Part shown: one piece after another, positions 41,973 through 50,539 of the stretch
How positions within the stretch are numbered: position 1 is the stretch's first letter
Layout of the letters: each line of letters opens with the position of its first letter
Notes under the pieces: generated by a model
Databases searched by the model: none
Told to the model about the DNA's origin: nothing
What the model saw: only the letters and a program-made list of their open reading frames with translations
Translations under genes and position numbers: made by a program
Assembly (NCBI RefSeq): GCF_015140455.1
Contig: NZ_AP024094.1
Coordinates: forward strand, 1,922,001-1,986,000
Direction: 5' to 3'
Length of the DNA: 64,000 nucleotides
Source: Jeongeupia sp. HS-3
GTDB lineage: Bacteria; Pseudomonadota; Gammaproteobacteria; Burkholderiales; Chitinibacteraceae

Positions 41973-43223
41973 TTACTTGCTGGCGAGCTTGCCGTTCCAG
42001 AAGGCCGCTGCGTCATCCAGCGCCTGCTTGGCGGACTTGCGACCGGTCACGGCAGCCTGGACTTCATCGTTGAGCTTTTTGTTCATCGCCGCTTCGTCCG
42101 GCAGGCCGGAAACGGTCAAGGTACGCGATGCTTTGATCGCGGTCGCCGCAACCGAGGTAGCACGCTCGACCGGATCGGCCGACTTGGCACCGGACTGGAA
42201 GTAAGCGTCGTCAAGTGCCTTGTTGGTCGACGGGAAAGTAGCCGACGCCTTGGCAAAGGCCAATTGCGCTTCGTCGTTGGTCAGGAACTTACCGAGCTTG
42301 ACCGCAGCGTCGACGTTCTTGTAGCCCTTAGGTACCGACCACAGGAACAGAAAACCACCGAACGGGGTCTTGCCGCCTGCTTGCGGGAAGCCTGCAACGC
42401 CGGTTTCGGCGTAGACCTTGGGTGCATCGGTCTTGGTACGCTTCAGCGCATGGCCGCCCTCAGCGAACATCGCGATCTTCTGCGAGCCGAACGCGGCGAT
42501 CTGTTCTTCGAAGCCCATCTTGAAGACGTCCTTCGGGAACACGCCGCTCTTGTAGGCGGCGGCGAACTGCTCGACCAGCTTGACGTGGGCCGGGCTATTG
42601 AACGCGGCCTTGCCATCCTTCAGCACCGGCAGACCTTCGTACAGGAACCAGCCGCTAAAGCCATCGTTCAGCTTCGGCGCAAAACCGGCGACGCCCGTTT
42701 TTTCCTTGACGAGCTTGGCGGTCTGCATCAACTCGCTGAAGCTCTTCGGGGCTTCCTTGACGCCGGCCTTGGCCAGCAGGTCCTTGTTGTAGAACAGCAC
42801 GCCGGTGACCTGGTACCACGGCAGACCGTAGATCTGACCGTCGTAACTCATATCCTTGTTGGCGCCTTCGGTATAAACACTCTTGAAGCTGCTCGCCTGC
42901 TTGGTGATCGGCACGATCATCTTCGATTGAGCGTATTGATCCATCCACGGCTTGGGCAGGTTCACCAGGCCCGGGACGGTGCCACTGGCGACTGCGGCGA
43001 CCATACGAGCCTGGAAGGCATCCCACGGCACATCGACCCACTTGGCTTCGATATCGGTCTGTGAAGCGTTGAACTTGCCGGTCAACTCCTTCATGACGCT
43101 GTCGAATTTCGGCGACAAGCTGTTCGACCAGTACTCGACCTGCACCTTGTCGGCGGCCAGAGCGTTGAGAGAGGTGGCGGCGAATACGGCAGCGGCCAAG
43201 GCAAGGGAACGCTTCAACTTCAT
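41973..43223 (-). CDS. Sugar-binding protein 2 of the ABC transporter
   Basis: 416 residues. Signal peptide MKLKRSLALAAAVFAATSLNALA, mature start ADKVQVEYWS. Family 1 solute-binding fold: WVDVPWDAFQARMVAAVASG, VNLPKPWMDQYAQSKMIVPI, YGLPWYQVTGVLFYNKDLLAKAG. Paralogous over its whole length to the gene 179 bases downstream. It is the first gene of the importer cluster, after a 395-base gap that must contain the promoter. Confidence 0.93.
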   Translation of the reverse strand: MKLKRSLALAAAVFAATSLNALAADKVQVEYWSNSLSPKFDSVMKELTGKFNASQTDIEAKWVDVPWDAFQARMVAAVASGTVPGLVNLPKPWMDQYAQSKMIVPITKQASSFKSVYTEGANKDMSYDGQIYGLPWYQVTGVLFYNKDLLAKAGVKEAPKSFSELMQTAKLVKEKTGVAGFAPKLNDGFSGWFLYEGLPVLKDGKAAFNSPAHVKLVEQFAAAYKSGVFPKDVFKMGFEEQIAAFGSQKIAMFAEGGHALKRTKTDAPKVYAETGVAGFPQAGGKTPFGGFLFLWSVPKGYKNVDAAVKLGKFLTNDEAQLAFAKASATFPSTNKALDDAYFQSGAKSADPVERATSVAATAIKASRTLTVSGLPDEAAMNKKLNDEVQAAVTGRKSAKQALDDAAAFWNGKLASK

Positions 43224-43618
43224 CGATCAATCTCCAATCCGGGCGGGTATTCCCTGACTATCCATCAAGCCGGGAAAACCTTAGTCATTCACTCTTATGC
43301 CGTCAAATCACCGTTGTTTTCTCGCATATGCGGCCGGTTGATTCGGGCGGTACGTGTAAGGTCCGCTCGACTTCAATGTGCGACCACCCGGGTCTTCACA
43401 CCGCGTCTGAACGGCTCAGGCCAGATTACCGCAATTTGAAAGCAGGCAGAAATTGACGGGGCGCGAGCCCAAGCGGGAGTACAGGAACGAGATCGGCGGC
43501 CCGAAAAACCCGCCAGCCGGTGGCATGCGTTTGGCACGTAGCCGACAACAAACCGGATGACCGGGCAACTACATGACAACCAAAGAAAGAACCGATTTTT
43601 TCGTTTTCAATCAGCAAA
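43224..43618. other. Intergenic region upstream of the importer operon
   Basis: 395 bases between the GntR-type regulator gene and the first binding-protein gene, both leftward. It should hold the importer promoter on the minus strand. The best -35-like element is TTGACG near 43302-43307, without a matching -10 at proper spacing. No coding frame, tRNA or clear palindromic operator was recognised. Confidence 0.45.
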
Positions 43619-44359
43619 TTAACAGTGAAGCTCAACAACAAAATCGTAGTAATCGCTACGGAAGTACGAATGCGTAAGCTCAACAGCCGTGCCATTTTCA
43701 AGAAATCCAACCCGAGTCAGGTGGAGCATGGCGGATCCCAGCGGCACATTGGCGAGCGTTGCCAGTGCTTCGGACGCATTGATTGCGCCGATATTTTGTA
43801 TCGCACGTACAACACCAAGGCGGCGATCACGCATAAATTCATAAAGAGAATCCCCTACCTCGGCCGGCTCGGGCACCAGATGATAGGGCAGCGTGGTTTC
43901 CTCAATCGCCATGATCACATCGCTGGCGGTACGCACCCGCAGTAGCCGGCTCACCCGGCTGTTGGGTGCCAGATTGAGCTTGAGCAGCTCCTCGGGCGTC
44001 GCGGTGGCAACTTCACGCCTGAGCCATTTCGAGCCCGGCGTAAAACCGCGCTGTTTGAGCACTTCCGACAAATTGGTCAGCCGGGTCAGTGACTGCTCAA
44101 GCTTCGGCGTGATGTAAGTTCCCGCCCCCTGGCGCCGGATGATCATGCCCTGCTCGTACAGGAGATCGAGCGCCTTGCGCGCGGTCACGCGCGAAACGCC
44201 GAGCACCTCGCAAAAAGTGCGCTCGGACGGCAACGGATCATCGGCTTTCCAGAAGCCCGCATGAATCGCTGCCGCGAGCTTGTGGCCAAGCTGGAGGTAA
44301 AGCGGCGTCGCACTGTCCGGATCGGGCTTGAGGACGAGCAATTTGGCGGGTGCTTGCAT
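43619..44359 (-). CDS. GntR-family (HutC/NagR-type) regulator
   Basis: 246 residues. The winged helix domain (about 15-85) has PLPSERTFCEVLGVSRVTARKAL, then an UTRA effector domain (about 100-240, including VIMAIEETTLPYHLVPE and THSYFRSDYYDFVVEL). This architecture is that of NagR/YvoA/DasR, which respond to GlcNAc or glucosamine phosphates. Its place 22 bases after the GlcNAc kinase gene and beside the importer makes it the likely local repressor. Confidence 0.9.
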   Translation of the reverse strand: MQAPAKLLVLKPDPDSATPLYLQLGHKLAAAIHAGFWKADDPLPSERTFCEVLGVSRVTARKALDLLYEQGMIIRRQGAGTYITPKLEQSLTRLTNLSEVLKQRGFTPGSKWLRREVATATPEELLKLNLAPNSRVSRLLRVRTASDVIMAIEETTLPYHLVPEPAEVGDSLYEFMRDRRLGVVRAIQNIGAINASEALATLANVPLGSAMLHLTRVGFLENGTAVELTHSYFRSDYYDFVVELHC

Positions 44360-44381
44360 GCGACGCTTCTCCAGCCCTGAC

Positions 44382-45260
44382 TCAGGCGACTGCGCGGCGG
44401 ATCAGAATCAGCGCACCAGCACACGAATCGGCTTGTGGCCGCGTGGTGCTGGCAAGAAAATCGACCGGAATGTACGGGCACAGCGCTTCGGACAGGCCAC
44501 CACCGCAAATCGCGATAGGCAGCGTGGGCGAAGTGCGGCGCAGCGCTTGGCCGATGATTTCGATTTCGCGACCGGCATCGAGCAGAAAAGACTCCGCCAC
44601 CAGATCACGCTCGCCAAACTCGACCACGATGGGCGACAACGAGGCGCATTCGCCCTGCTTCATCTGCCCCATCCAGGCGAAGATCGCTTCTTTGGTTTCG
44701 CCAACGACGCTCATCAGCTTGCGGCTGAAATCGGTCACCGGCTGGCGGCCATCGAACACGCGCTGCACATGGTTGATCGCCTTGAGGCCGAGATACGCCC
44801 CCGAACCTTCGTCCGAAGTCGGGAAACCCCAGCCGCCGACTTCAAGCCGCGTACCGTCGGCCAGCCAGGCTTCGCCGATCGACCCGGTGCCAATGGCAAT
44901 GATCGCGCCGAATTCGCCCTTGTGAGCACCAAGCAAAGTCGAAAAACCGTCGGTCTCGACGATGATCTTCGCGAACCCCGGATTCTTCTGTTCGAACTCG
45001 TCCGCCCAAGCACGGTTGTGTACGCCCGACAAACCCAGACCCACCGCGCAACGCGAGAAATCGGGCGCGGTCACGCCAATGGCGGCAAAACCGTCATTGA
45101 TGGCCTGGAGGATATTGGTCCACGCCTTGTCGACCCCCTGCCCTAGCGCCGATGCACCGGCTTCGGCGCGAATTTTCTCGATCCCGTCGAGACCGGAGAT
45201 ACAGATGCGCGTACCGGTACCGCCACCGTCGACACCGATCAGATATTCAATTTGACTCAT
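44382..45260 (-). CDS. N-acetylglucosamine kinase, BadF/BadG/BcrA/BcrD ATPase family
   Basis: 292 residues from ATG 45260, preceded by GAGGAC. ASKHA fold: phosphate 1 motif DGGGTGT (11-17), phosphate 2 region AIGTGSIGEAW (122-132), FPTSDEGSGAYLG, and adenosine motif CGGGLSEAL. BadF-type kinases in sugar clusters phosphorylate GlcNAc (or glucosamine) after import. First gene of a two-gene leftward unit with the GntR regulator. Confidence 0.88.
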   Translation of the reverse strand: MSQIEYLIGVDGGGTGTRICISGLDGIEKIRAEAGASALGQGVDKAWTNILQAINDGFAAIGVTAPDFSRCAVGLGLSGVHNRAWADEFEQKNPGFAKIIVETDGFSTLLGAHKGEFGAIIAIGTGSIGEAWLADGTRLEVGGWGFPTSDEGSGAYLGLKAINHVQRVFDGRQPVTDFSRKLMSVVGETKEAIFAWMGQMKQGECASLSPIVVEFGERDLVAESFLLDAGREIEIIGQALRRTSPTLPIAICGGGLSEALCPYIPVDFLASTTRPQADSCAGALILIRRAVA

Positions 45261-45297
45261 GGCCCGTCCTCATCATCGTTATATGTGCATCGCTTTA

Positions 45298-45328
45298 AGA
45301 CCACTGGCTTGATACTTCAATACCAGTG
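45298..45328 (-). promoter_or_regulatory. Possible operator and promoter region of the kinase-regulator unit
   Basis: An inverted repeat CACTGG-N15-CCAGTG. On the minus strand the segments ACTGGTAT and AGTGGTCT resemble half-sites of the DasR/NagR operator (ACTGGTCTAGACCAGT type). The second lies roughly where the -35 of a TATAAC -10 (near 45280) would be. Confidence 0.35.
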
Positions 45329-45471
45329 AGCTGCGTTTGCCTTGCCAAGGCCAGCGTTTGTTCGGACCGCATGGTTGTCGGTACGAACCAGGCCGAATCG
45401 GGCAAGGACACCAATTTATGTGCGCCCCTCCGCCATGTCAACGAACGCTGATAGACCTGCATCCAGAAATG

Positions 45472-45497
45472 ACAACGCCCGCGTCGGCGGGCGTTGT
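45472..45497 (-). terminator. Hairpin after cysH
   Basis: 11-bp perfect stem ACAACGCCCGC/GCGGGCGTTGT with loop GTCG, 24 bases after the cysH stop. No T-run follows, so termination efficiency is uncertain. Confidence 0.55.
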
Positions 45498-45520
45498 ACA
45501 GGGCGACCAGCGGCTCGCAA

Positions 45521-46204
45521 TCAGTGCTTTGCGTGCAAACCACATTCCTTGAATTCGGGGTTTTCCCACCACCAGCGGCCGGCGCGGACGTCCTCTCCCG
45601 CTGCAATCGAGCGGGTACAGGGCGCGCATCCAATCGACGGATAGTGTTTATCGTGCAGCGCGTTGTACGGCACCTTGTTGGCCTTGATGTAGGCCCAGAC
45701 GTCTTTCTCGGTCCATTCAAGCAGCGGATTGAATTTCTCCATCCCGTTGCCGTCATCGAACTCCTGATGCGCCATATCGGTACGCGTCGGCGATTGCTCG
45801 CGCCGCAAGCCGGTCACCCAAGCCTTCTTGCCCGACAAGGCACGTGCCAGCGGCTCGAGCTTGCGGATACGGCAGCACTCCTTGCGCAGATCGACCGAAT
45901 CGTAAAAGGCATTGATGCCGTTCCGGTTCACATACGCCTCCACCGACTCGGCGCGCGGAAAGAACACCAGCACTTTCTTCGCCGGATACTGCTCACCGGT
46001 TTTCTGCATCAGGTCGTACGTTTCGGTCGGCAAGCGGCCGGTATCGAGACTGAAAATGTCGATGCCGATTTCATGCCGGGCGATCAGGTCGGTGATCACC
46101 ATGTCCTCGGCGCCGTACGAGTTGGCGAATACCGCCGGGCTGTATTCGGCGGCAATGCGCTTGAGCAGCGCCACGGTTACCGCCAGCTTGTCTTCCATGC
46201 TCAT
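45521..46204 (-). CDS. cysH: Adenylyl-sulfate (APS) reductase
   Basis: 227 residues from ATG 46204, with GGAG five bases upstream. It reduces activated sulfate to sulfite. The cluster cysteines are Cys110-Cys111 (RKECCRIRK) and Cys193/Cys196 (GCAPCTR), so it is the APS-using 4Fe-4S type rather than the PAPS type of E. coli. FSLDTGRLPTETYDL binds the substrate and the catalytic Cys is in KECGLH (Cys221). It is downstream of the exporter gene on the same strand. Confidence 0.96.
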   Translation of the reverse strand: MSMEDKLAVTVALLKRIAAEYSPAVFANSYGAEDMVITDLIARHEIGIDIFSLDTGRLPTETYDLMQKTGEQYPAKKVLVFFPRAESVEAYVNRNGINAFYDSVDLRKECCRIRKLEPLARALSGKKAWVTGLRREQSPTRTDMAHQEFDDGNGMEKFNPLLEWTEKDVWAYIKANKVPYNALHDKHYPSIGCAPCTRSIAAGEDVRAGRWWWENPEFKECGLHAKH

Positions 46205-46227
46205 GCGAACTCCAGAATGCGGTTGGG

Positions 46228-46246
46228 CCTATCTTATATAGATAGG
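46228..46246. repeat. Inverted repeat between the exporter gene and cysH
   Basis: CCTATC-TTATATA-GATAGG, perfect 6-base arms, in the 45-base gap upstream of cysH. It could be a regulator site for separate cysH control or a weak hairpin. Confidence 0.4.
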
Positions 46247-46249
46247 TGA

Positions 46250-47026
46250 TCAAAATACCAGCTTGGCGCCGGTCACCACCAGCATCACCGCCAGCAGCGG
46301 GCGCAGCACATGGTCGGGAACACGGCCGGCCAAGCGGCTGCCTAAGTAAATCGCCGGCAGGGAGCCGACCAAAAGGTTGCCGAGCAGATGCCAATCGATA
46401 TTACCAAGCCCCATGTGACCAAGACCGGCGACCAGCGTCAGCGGCACCGCATGGGCGATTTCGGTGCCGACGAGGCGCGTTGTCGGCAGCAGCGGATACA
46501 ACATGAAGAGGGCGACAGTCCCCAAGGCGCCAGCACCGATCGAGGTGAGCGTGACGATCACGCCGAGCAAAATGCCCACCACAACGGTGTAAACATTGCG
46601 GCTCGAATCGGGCATCGACAACCAGTCGCTGGCGTGGCGTTGTGCCAGTTTCAACAGTTTCTGCTTGAAGACAATCGCAACCGAAGTCAGCAGCAGGGCG
46701 ATGCCCAGACCGGTTTTGATGACCCGGTTCACGGTATCGATATCGCCATGCCAGTTATGCAGCAGCAACACCGTCAACGCAGCGGCCGGCACACTGCCGG
46801 CGGCGAGCCAGCCGGTGATGCGCCAGTCGATGTTACGGGCACGCTGGTGCACGACCACGCCGCCCGATTTGGTAATCGCGGCATAGAGCAAATCGGTGCC
46901 GACTGCAGTGGCCGGGCTGATGCCGAAAAACAGCAGGATAGGCGTCATCAGCGAGCCCCCGCCGACGCCGGTCATGCCGACCACGAAGCCCACAACGAGT
47001 CCTGCAATGATGTAAGCCAGTTCCAT
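46250..47026 (-). CDS. Sulfite exporter TauE/SafE family protein
   Basis: 258 residues, seven to eight helices. It contains the two internal repeats of the family, the first marked by GFVVGMTGVGGGSLMTPILLFFGISPATAVGTDLLY and the second by GVIVTLTSIGAGALGTVALF. Location upstream of cysH and divergent from cysB suggests export of sulfite or another sulfur compound, or sulfate uptake. Confidence 0.9.
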   Translation of the reverse strand: MELAYIIAGLVVGFVVGMTGVGGGSLMTPILLFFGISPATAVGTDLLYAAITKSGGVVVHQRARNIDWRITGWLAAGSVPAAALTVLLLHNWHGDIDTVNRVIKTGLGIALLLTSVAIVFKQKLLKLAQRHASDWLSMPDSSRNVYTVVVGILLGVIVTLTSIGAGALGTVALFMLYPLLPTTRLVGTEIAHAVPLTLVAGLGHMGLGNIDWHLLGNLLVGSLPAIYLGSRLAGRVPDHVLRPLLAVMLVVTGAKLVF

Positions 47027-47131
47027 GCCGCGCCATTCCTTGATTTGAGCGGCGATGATAGCAACGGCTTTTATAGCAACTTAGATTGATATGTTAGGAT
47101 AATAGAATCCTCGGTTATTTGAATATCGGCC

Positions 47132-48073
47132 ATGAAACTGCAACAGCTGCGCTATCTCGTCGAAGTCGCCAAACAGGGTCTCAATGTCTCCGAGGCGGCC
47201 GAAAAACTGCACACATCACAGCCAGGAATTTCCAAGCAGATCCGTCTGCTGGAGGATGAACTGGGTGTGCAGATCTTCATCCGCAACGGCAAGCGCGTGG
47301 TCGACGTGACCGCGCCGGGCCGCGAGATCCTGAAGATTTCCGAGCGGATGCTGATGCAGGCGCAGAACCTCAAGCGCATCGGCGAAGAGTTCGTCAATGT
47401 CGAGGGCGGCAGCCTGACCATCGCCACCACGCACACGCAGGCGCGCTATGCGCTGCCGAAGACGATCAAGGCCTTTTTGTCGCGCTATCCGAAGGTGCGG
47501 CTGTCGATCAAGCAAGGCAGCCCGACCCAGATCAGTGAAATGGTCGTCGACGGCGAGGCCGATATCGCCATCGCCACCGAGGGCATCGACCACTATCCCG
47601 AACTGGCGATGCTCGATTGCTACGACTGGAACCGCGATGTGGTCGTCCCCAAGGATCATCCGCTCACCGGATTGACCCGGCCGCTGACCTTGGCCGACGT
47701 CGCCGCCTACCCGCTGATCACCTACGATTTCGCGTTTACCGGGCGCAACAAGATCAACAATGCGTTTGAAATGGCGGGCCTGTCGCCAAACGTGGTGCTG
47801 ACGGCCATCGACACCGACGTCATCAAGACCTATGTATCGCTGGGGCTGGGCGTCGGCATTATCGCGGCGATGGCCTTCGAGCCTGAGCGCGACAGCAACC
47901 TGGTGGCGATCAATGCCAGCCATCTGTTCGAGTCGTCGACCACGCGCATTGGCCTGCGCCGCGATGCCTATCTGCGCGGCTATGCCTTCGATTTCATCTC
48001 GCTGTTCGCGCCACAACTGACACGCGAGATCGTTCAGGGTGCGCTGATGTGCGATGTCGACGATGCCGACTGA
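47132..48073 (+). CDS. cysB: LysR-family sulfur regulator CysB
   Basis: 313 residues. The N-terminal helix-turn-helix MKLQQLRYLVEVAKQGLNVSEAAEKLHTSQPGISKQIR is close to the E. coli CysB/Cbl sequence. The effector domain has THTQARYALP, SIKQGSPTQISEMV and TYDFAFTGRNKINNAFE. CysB activates sulfate assimilation genes, with N-acetylserine as inducer. It is divergent from the tauE-cysH unit across a 105-base A/T-rich gap where CysB most likely binds. Confidence 0.95.
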   Translation: MKLQQLRYLVEVAKQGLNVSEAAEKLHTSQPGISKQIRLLEDELGVQIFIRNGKRVVDVTAPGREILKISERMLMQAQNLKRIGEEFVNVEGGSLTIATTHTQARYALPKTIKAFLSRYPKVRLSIKQGSPTQISEMVVDGEADIAIATEGIDHYPELAMLDCYDWNRDVVVPKDHPLTGLTRPLTLADVAAYPLITYDFAFTGRNKINNAFEMAGLSPNVVLTAIDTDVIKTYVSLGLGVGIIAAMAFEPERDSNLVAINASHLFESSTTRIGLRRDAYLRGYAFDFISLFAPQLTREIVQGALMCDVDDAD

Positions 48074-48104
48074 GTGATCGCGCCACAAGCGTAGTCAGAA
48101 CGAC

Positions 48105-48138
48105 ACAACCCCGCCCGCAAGCGGGGTTGTTTGTTTTT
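48105..48138 (+). terminator. Terminator between cysB and the Nudix gene
   Basis: Stem ACAACCCCGC/GCGGGGTTGT with a six-base loop and T-rich tail, 31 bases after the cysB stop. It stands between convergent genes. Confidence 0.9.
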
Positions 48139-48151
48139 AAGCCAGCCCGGA

Positions 48152-48694
48152 TCAGCGCTTCTGCTGTGCCCAGAAGACACCGGCCACCGTTTTGGCATCG
48201 GTGATCGTTCCGTCGAGCACGCCGGCGACCAGCGCATTGAGCGAAATCGCCACCGTTTCGACGAACTCTCCCTCGTCGAGCTTCGCCTCGCCCGCCGTCA
48301 GCTCGCGCGCGAGGAATAAATGAATCTCCTCGGTCGCGTAGCTGATGACCGGATGGATCAGGCCGAGGTAATCCCACTGGGCGGCGGTATAGCCGGTTTC
48401 TTCTTCAAGTTCGCGCTGCGCGCAGGCCAGCAGCGACTCGCCGGCGTCGAGCTTGCCGGCCGGAAACTCGATGAACACCCGGTTCAGCGGATAGCGGAAC
48501 TGCCGCTCCATCAGCAAGCGCCCATCCGGCAGCACCGGAATCACCATCACCGCACCGGGATGCACCACATATTCGCGCACCGCCTGACTGCCATCGGGCA
48601 AGCGCACGTTATCGCGGTTGATATGCAGCAACGCGCCGTCGTAAACGCGTTCACCATCAATACGGGTTTCGATCAGGTGCTGGTCGTCTTGCAT
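48152..48694 (-). CDS. Nudix hydrolase, ADP-ribose pyrophosphatase-like
   Basis: 180 residues from ATG 48694. Nudix box GKLDAGESLLACAQRELEEE then TGY at about 85-107. The flanking VIPVLPDGRLLMERQFRYPLNRVFIEFPAG is that of the NudF/YffH (ADP-ribose pyrophosphatase) group. It probably recycles ADP-ribose or nucleotide sugars. Monocistronic. Confidence 0.9.
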   Translation of the reverse strand: MQDDQHLIETRIDGERVYDGALLHINRDNVRLPDGSQAVREYVVHPGAVMVIPVLPDGRLLMERQFRYPLNRVFIEFPAGKLDAGESLLACAQRELEEETGYTAAQWDYLGLIHPVISYATEEIHLFLARELTAGEAKLDEGEFVETVAISLNALVAGVLDGTITDAKTVAGVFWAQQKR

Positions 48695-48906
48695 GCGGAG
48701 GAGTCCTGAAATCGGCAATAGCGGAGGCGGCCAGTGTAGCGCCGATCCGGGTCATTCCGGTGACAGGCCGCCGGTGCTAAACGATCCGAATGACGCTGTC
48801 CAACCCCAAATAATCACACCCCACAACGATGGCGGAGACGCTTATTCTTCCACTCATCAATTTGCCGGCCATGTAAGTGTCGGCACGCGCTCACAGGATG
48901 AACACC

Positions 48907-49446
48907 ATGCAACACCTCAAAAAAGCGCTGTTTGCGGCCCTCCTGGCCGTCTCGGCCACCGCCGCCCAGGCCATCGAAGTCAACGGTAGCGCCGGTGACG
49001 CGTATCAGCACATCGACGGCAATGCATCCATGCTCGGGATCGATTTCTCGGCCGACTGGACCCACAACGATCACAAGGGCGAAGTGGGTGGCGTGGGCAT
49101 CGGCATCAAACTGCCGGTACCGGTGGTCGACATCGCCCTCGGCGGCAAGGCCGTGTACCTGTCGCCGACCGATATGGATACCGAATACGCGGCAGCACTC
49201 GGTGGCCGTTTCACCGTGCCGCTGGGCGAGCACTTTGCCATGTACGGCAGCGCCTATTACGCGCCGGACGGTTTTGCCAGCGGCAACGTCAAGACCTTTA
49301 CCGACGCAGCCATCGGCGTGCGCTGGAACATCATCAAACCGGTTTCGATCGACGTTGGTTACCGCTACACCGCGATCGACCGCGACAACGGCGGTGAGAT
49401 CCGCATCGCCGACGGCGTCTACGGCGGGCTGGGCGTGCGTTTCTAA
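48907..49446 (+). CDS. YfaZ-like outer membrane protein
   Basis: 179 residues from ATG 48907 (AGGA eight bases upstream). Signal peptide ends SATAAQA. The mature part alternates polar and hydrophobic residues as in a small beta-barrel, with VGIGIKLPVPVVDIALGGKAVYL, AAALGGRFTVPLGEHFAMYGSAYYAP and a terminal Phe in GGLGVRF, the usual BamA-recognition end. It matches the YfaZ family. Monocistronic. Confidence 0.87.
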   Translation: MQHLKKALFAALLAVSATAAQAIEVNGSAGDAYQHIDGNASMLGIDFSADWTHNDHKGEVGGVGIGIKLPVPVVDIALGGKAVYLSPTDMDTEYAAALGGRFTVPLGEHFAMYGSAYYAPDGFASGNVKTFTDAAIGVRWNIIKPVSIDVGYRYTAIDRDNGGEIRIADGVYGGLGVRF

Positions 49447-49494
49447 GCGCCTGTCTCACTTGGCGGCTGCGGTAGCACTGCAGCATCCAGCATC

Positions 49495-49525
49495 ACAAAA
49501 AGGGAGCCATATGCTCCCTTTTTGT
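49495..49525. terminator. Terminator of the YfaZ-like gene
   Basis: 13-bp perfect stem ACAAAAAGGGAGC/GCTCCCTTTTTGT around CATAT, with A and T runs in both directions. Confidence 0.93.
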
Positions 49526-49587
49526 ATCTGAGCCGCCATCGTCACGGCAGGTAAGATAACGCTCTGACCCGCCCCACCGGAACGACG

Positions 49588-50457
49588 ATGAATGACGCCT
49601 GGCTCCCCTCTGTTCTCGATCTGCTCGCCCGTGGCGAGCGCCTGCTCGGCGAGTACGAGCGTCGGCTGCCGGCGCTGCCGCCTGGCAACGACTGGCAGGC
49701 GCAAGCGTATCGCTGGCGCAGCTTTGATGGCCGCGGCGCGCTGCAGCCGGTCTTGCATCCGCATGTGATCACGCTCGATTCGCTGTGCAATATCGAGCGG
49801 CAAAAGAATCTGCTGGTCGCCAATACCCGTCAGTTCGTCGAAGGCCGGCTCGCCAACAACGTGCTGCTGACCGGTTCACGCGGTTGCGGCAAGAGTTCCT
49901 TGGTCAAGGCGGCATGGAACGCGTTCAAGGATCACGGCCTGCGGCTGATCGAGGTCGAAAAAACCCATCTGACCGATCTGCCCGACATCGTCGAGCTGGT
50001 CGCCGACCGGCCGGAACGTTTCATCCTGTTTTGCGACGACCTCAGTTTCGAGGAAGGCGATTGGGGTTATCAGGCGCTGAAGACCGCGCTCGACGGCTCG
50101 ATAGCCGCGCCGAGCGCCAATGTACTGATTTACGCGACCTCGAACCGCCGCCATCTGGTGCCCGAGTATTTCAGCGAAAACGCCCAGACGCGCTACGACG
50201 GCGACGAGATCCATGTCGCCGAGGCGATCGAAGAAAAGGTCGCGCTGTCGGAACGCTTCGGCCTGTGGCTGTCGTTCTACGGTTTCGATCAGAACGACTA
50301 CCTGAACGCGTGCAAGCTGTGGCTGCGGAATTTCGGCATCACCGGCTGGGATGAACACACCGAGCGCGAGGCGCTGCAATGGGCGCAAGGGCGCGGCTCG
50401 CGCAGCGGCCGGGTGGCGTGGCAGTTTGCGCGCGACTGGTCGGGCAAGGCCGGCTGA
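49588..50457 (+). CDS. DUF815-type AAA ATPase
   Basis: 289 residues. The P-loop is GSRGCGKSS near 95-103 and the Walker B is FILFCDDLSFEEGD near 145. The arginine-rich ATSNRRHLVPEYFSEN follows. This is the DUF815 family, AAA proteins of unknown function widespread in proteobacteria. The C-terminal part (ALSERFGLWLSFYGFDQNDYL) is a typical lid region. It lies 82 bases before the MutT gene and may be co-transcribed. Confidence 0.9.
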   Translation: MNDAWLPSVLDLLARGERLLGEYERRLPALPPGNDWQAQAYRWRSFDGRGALQPVLHPHVITLDSLCNIERQKNLLVANTRQFVEGRLANNVLLTGSRGCGKSSLVKAAWNAFKDHGLRLIEVEKTHLTDLPDIVELVADRPERFILFCDDLSFEEGDWGYQALKTALDGSIAAPSANVLIYATSNRRHLVPEYFSENAQTRYDGDEIHVAEAIEEKVALSERFGLWLSFYGFDQNDYLNACKLWLRNFGITGWDEHTEREALQWAQGRGSRSGRVAWQFARDWSGKAG

Positions 50458-50539
50458 GCCGGCGTACTTTTGCCACGGCGACAAGGCCACAGGCCGGGCT
50501 ACGGTACAATCGGGCCGATCTGACCAACCCTTGTGCGCC

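Noticed and set aside
40435-43064. Two long plus-strand open frames (475 and 366 residues) opposite the binding-protein genes
   Set aside because: Both show the same co-linear pattern only because the binding-protein genes are paralogous. They have no starts with ribosome sites and no domains.
45295-45756. 153-residue minus-strand open frame overlapping the end of cysH
   Set aside because: Its first half is an out-of-frame reading of cysH, and the rest crosses the cysH hairpin without any recognisable domain.
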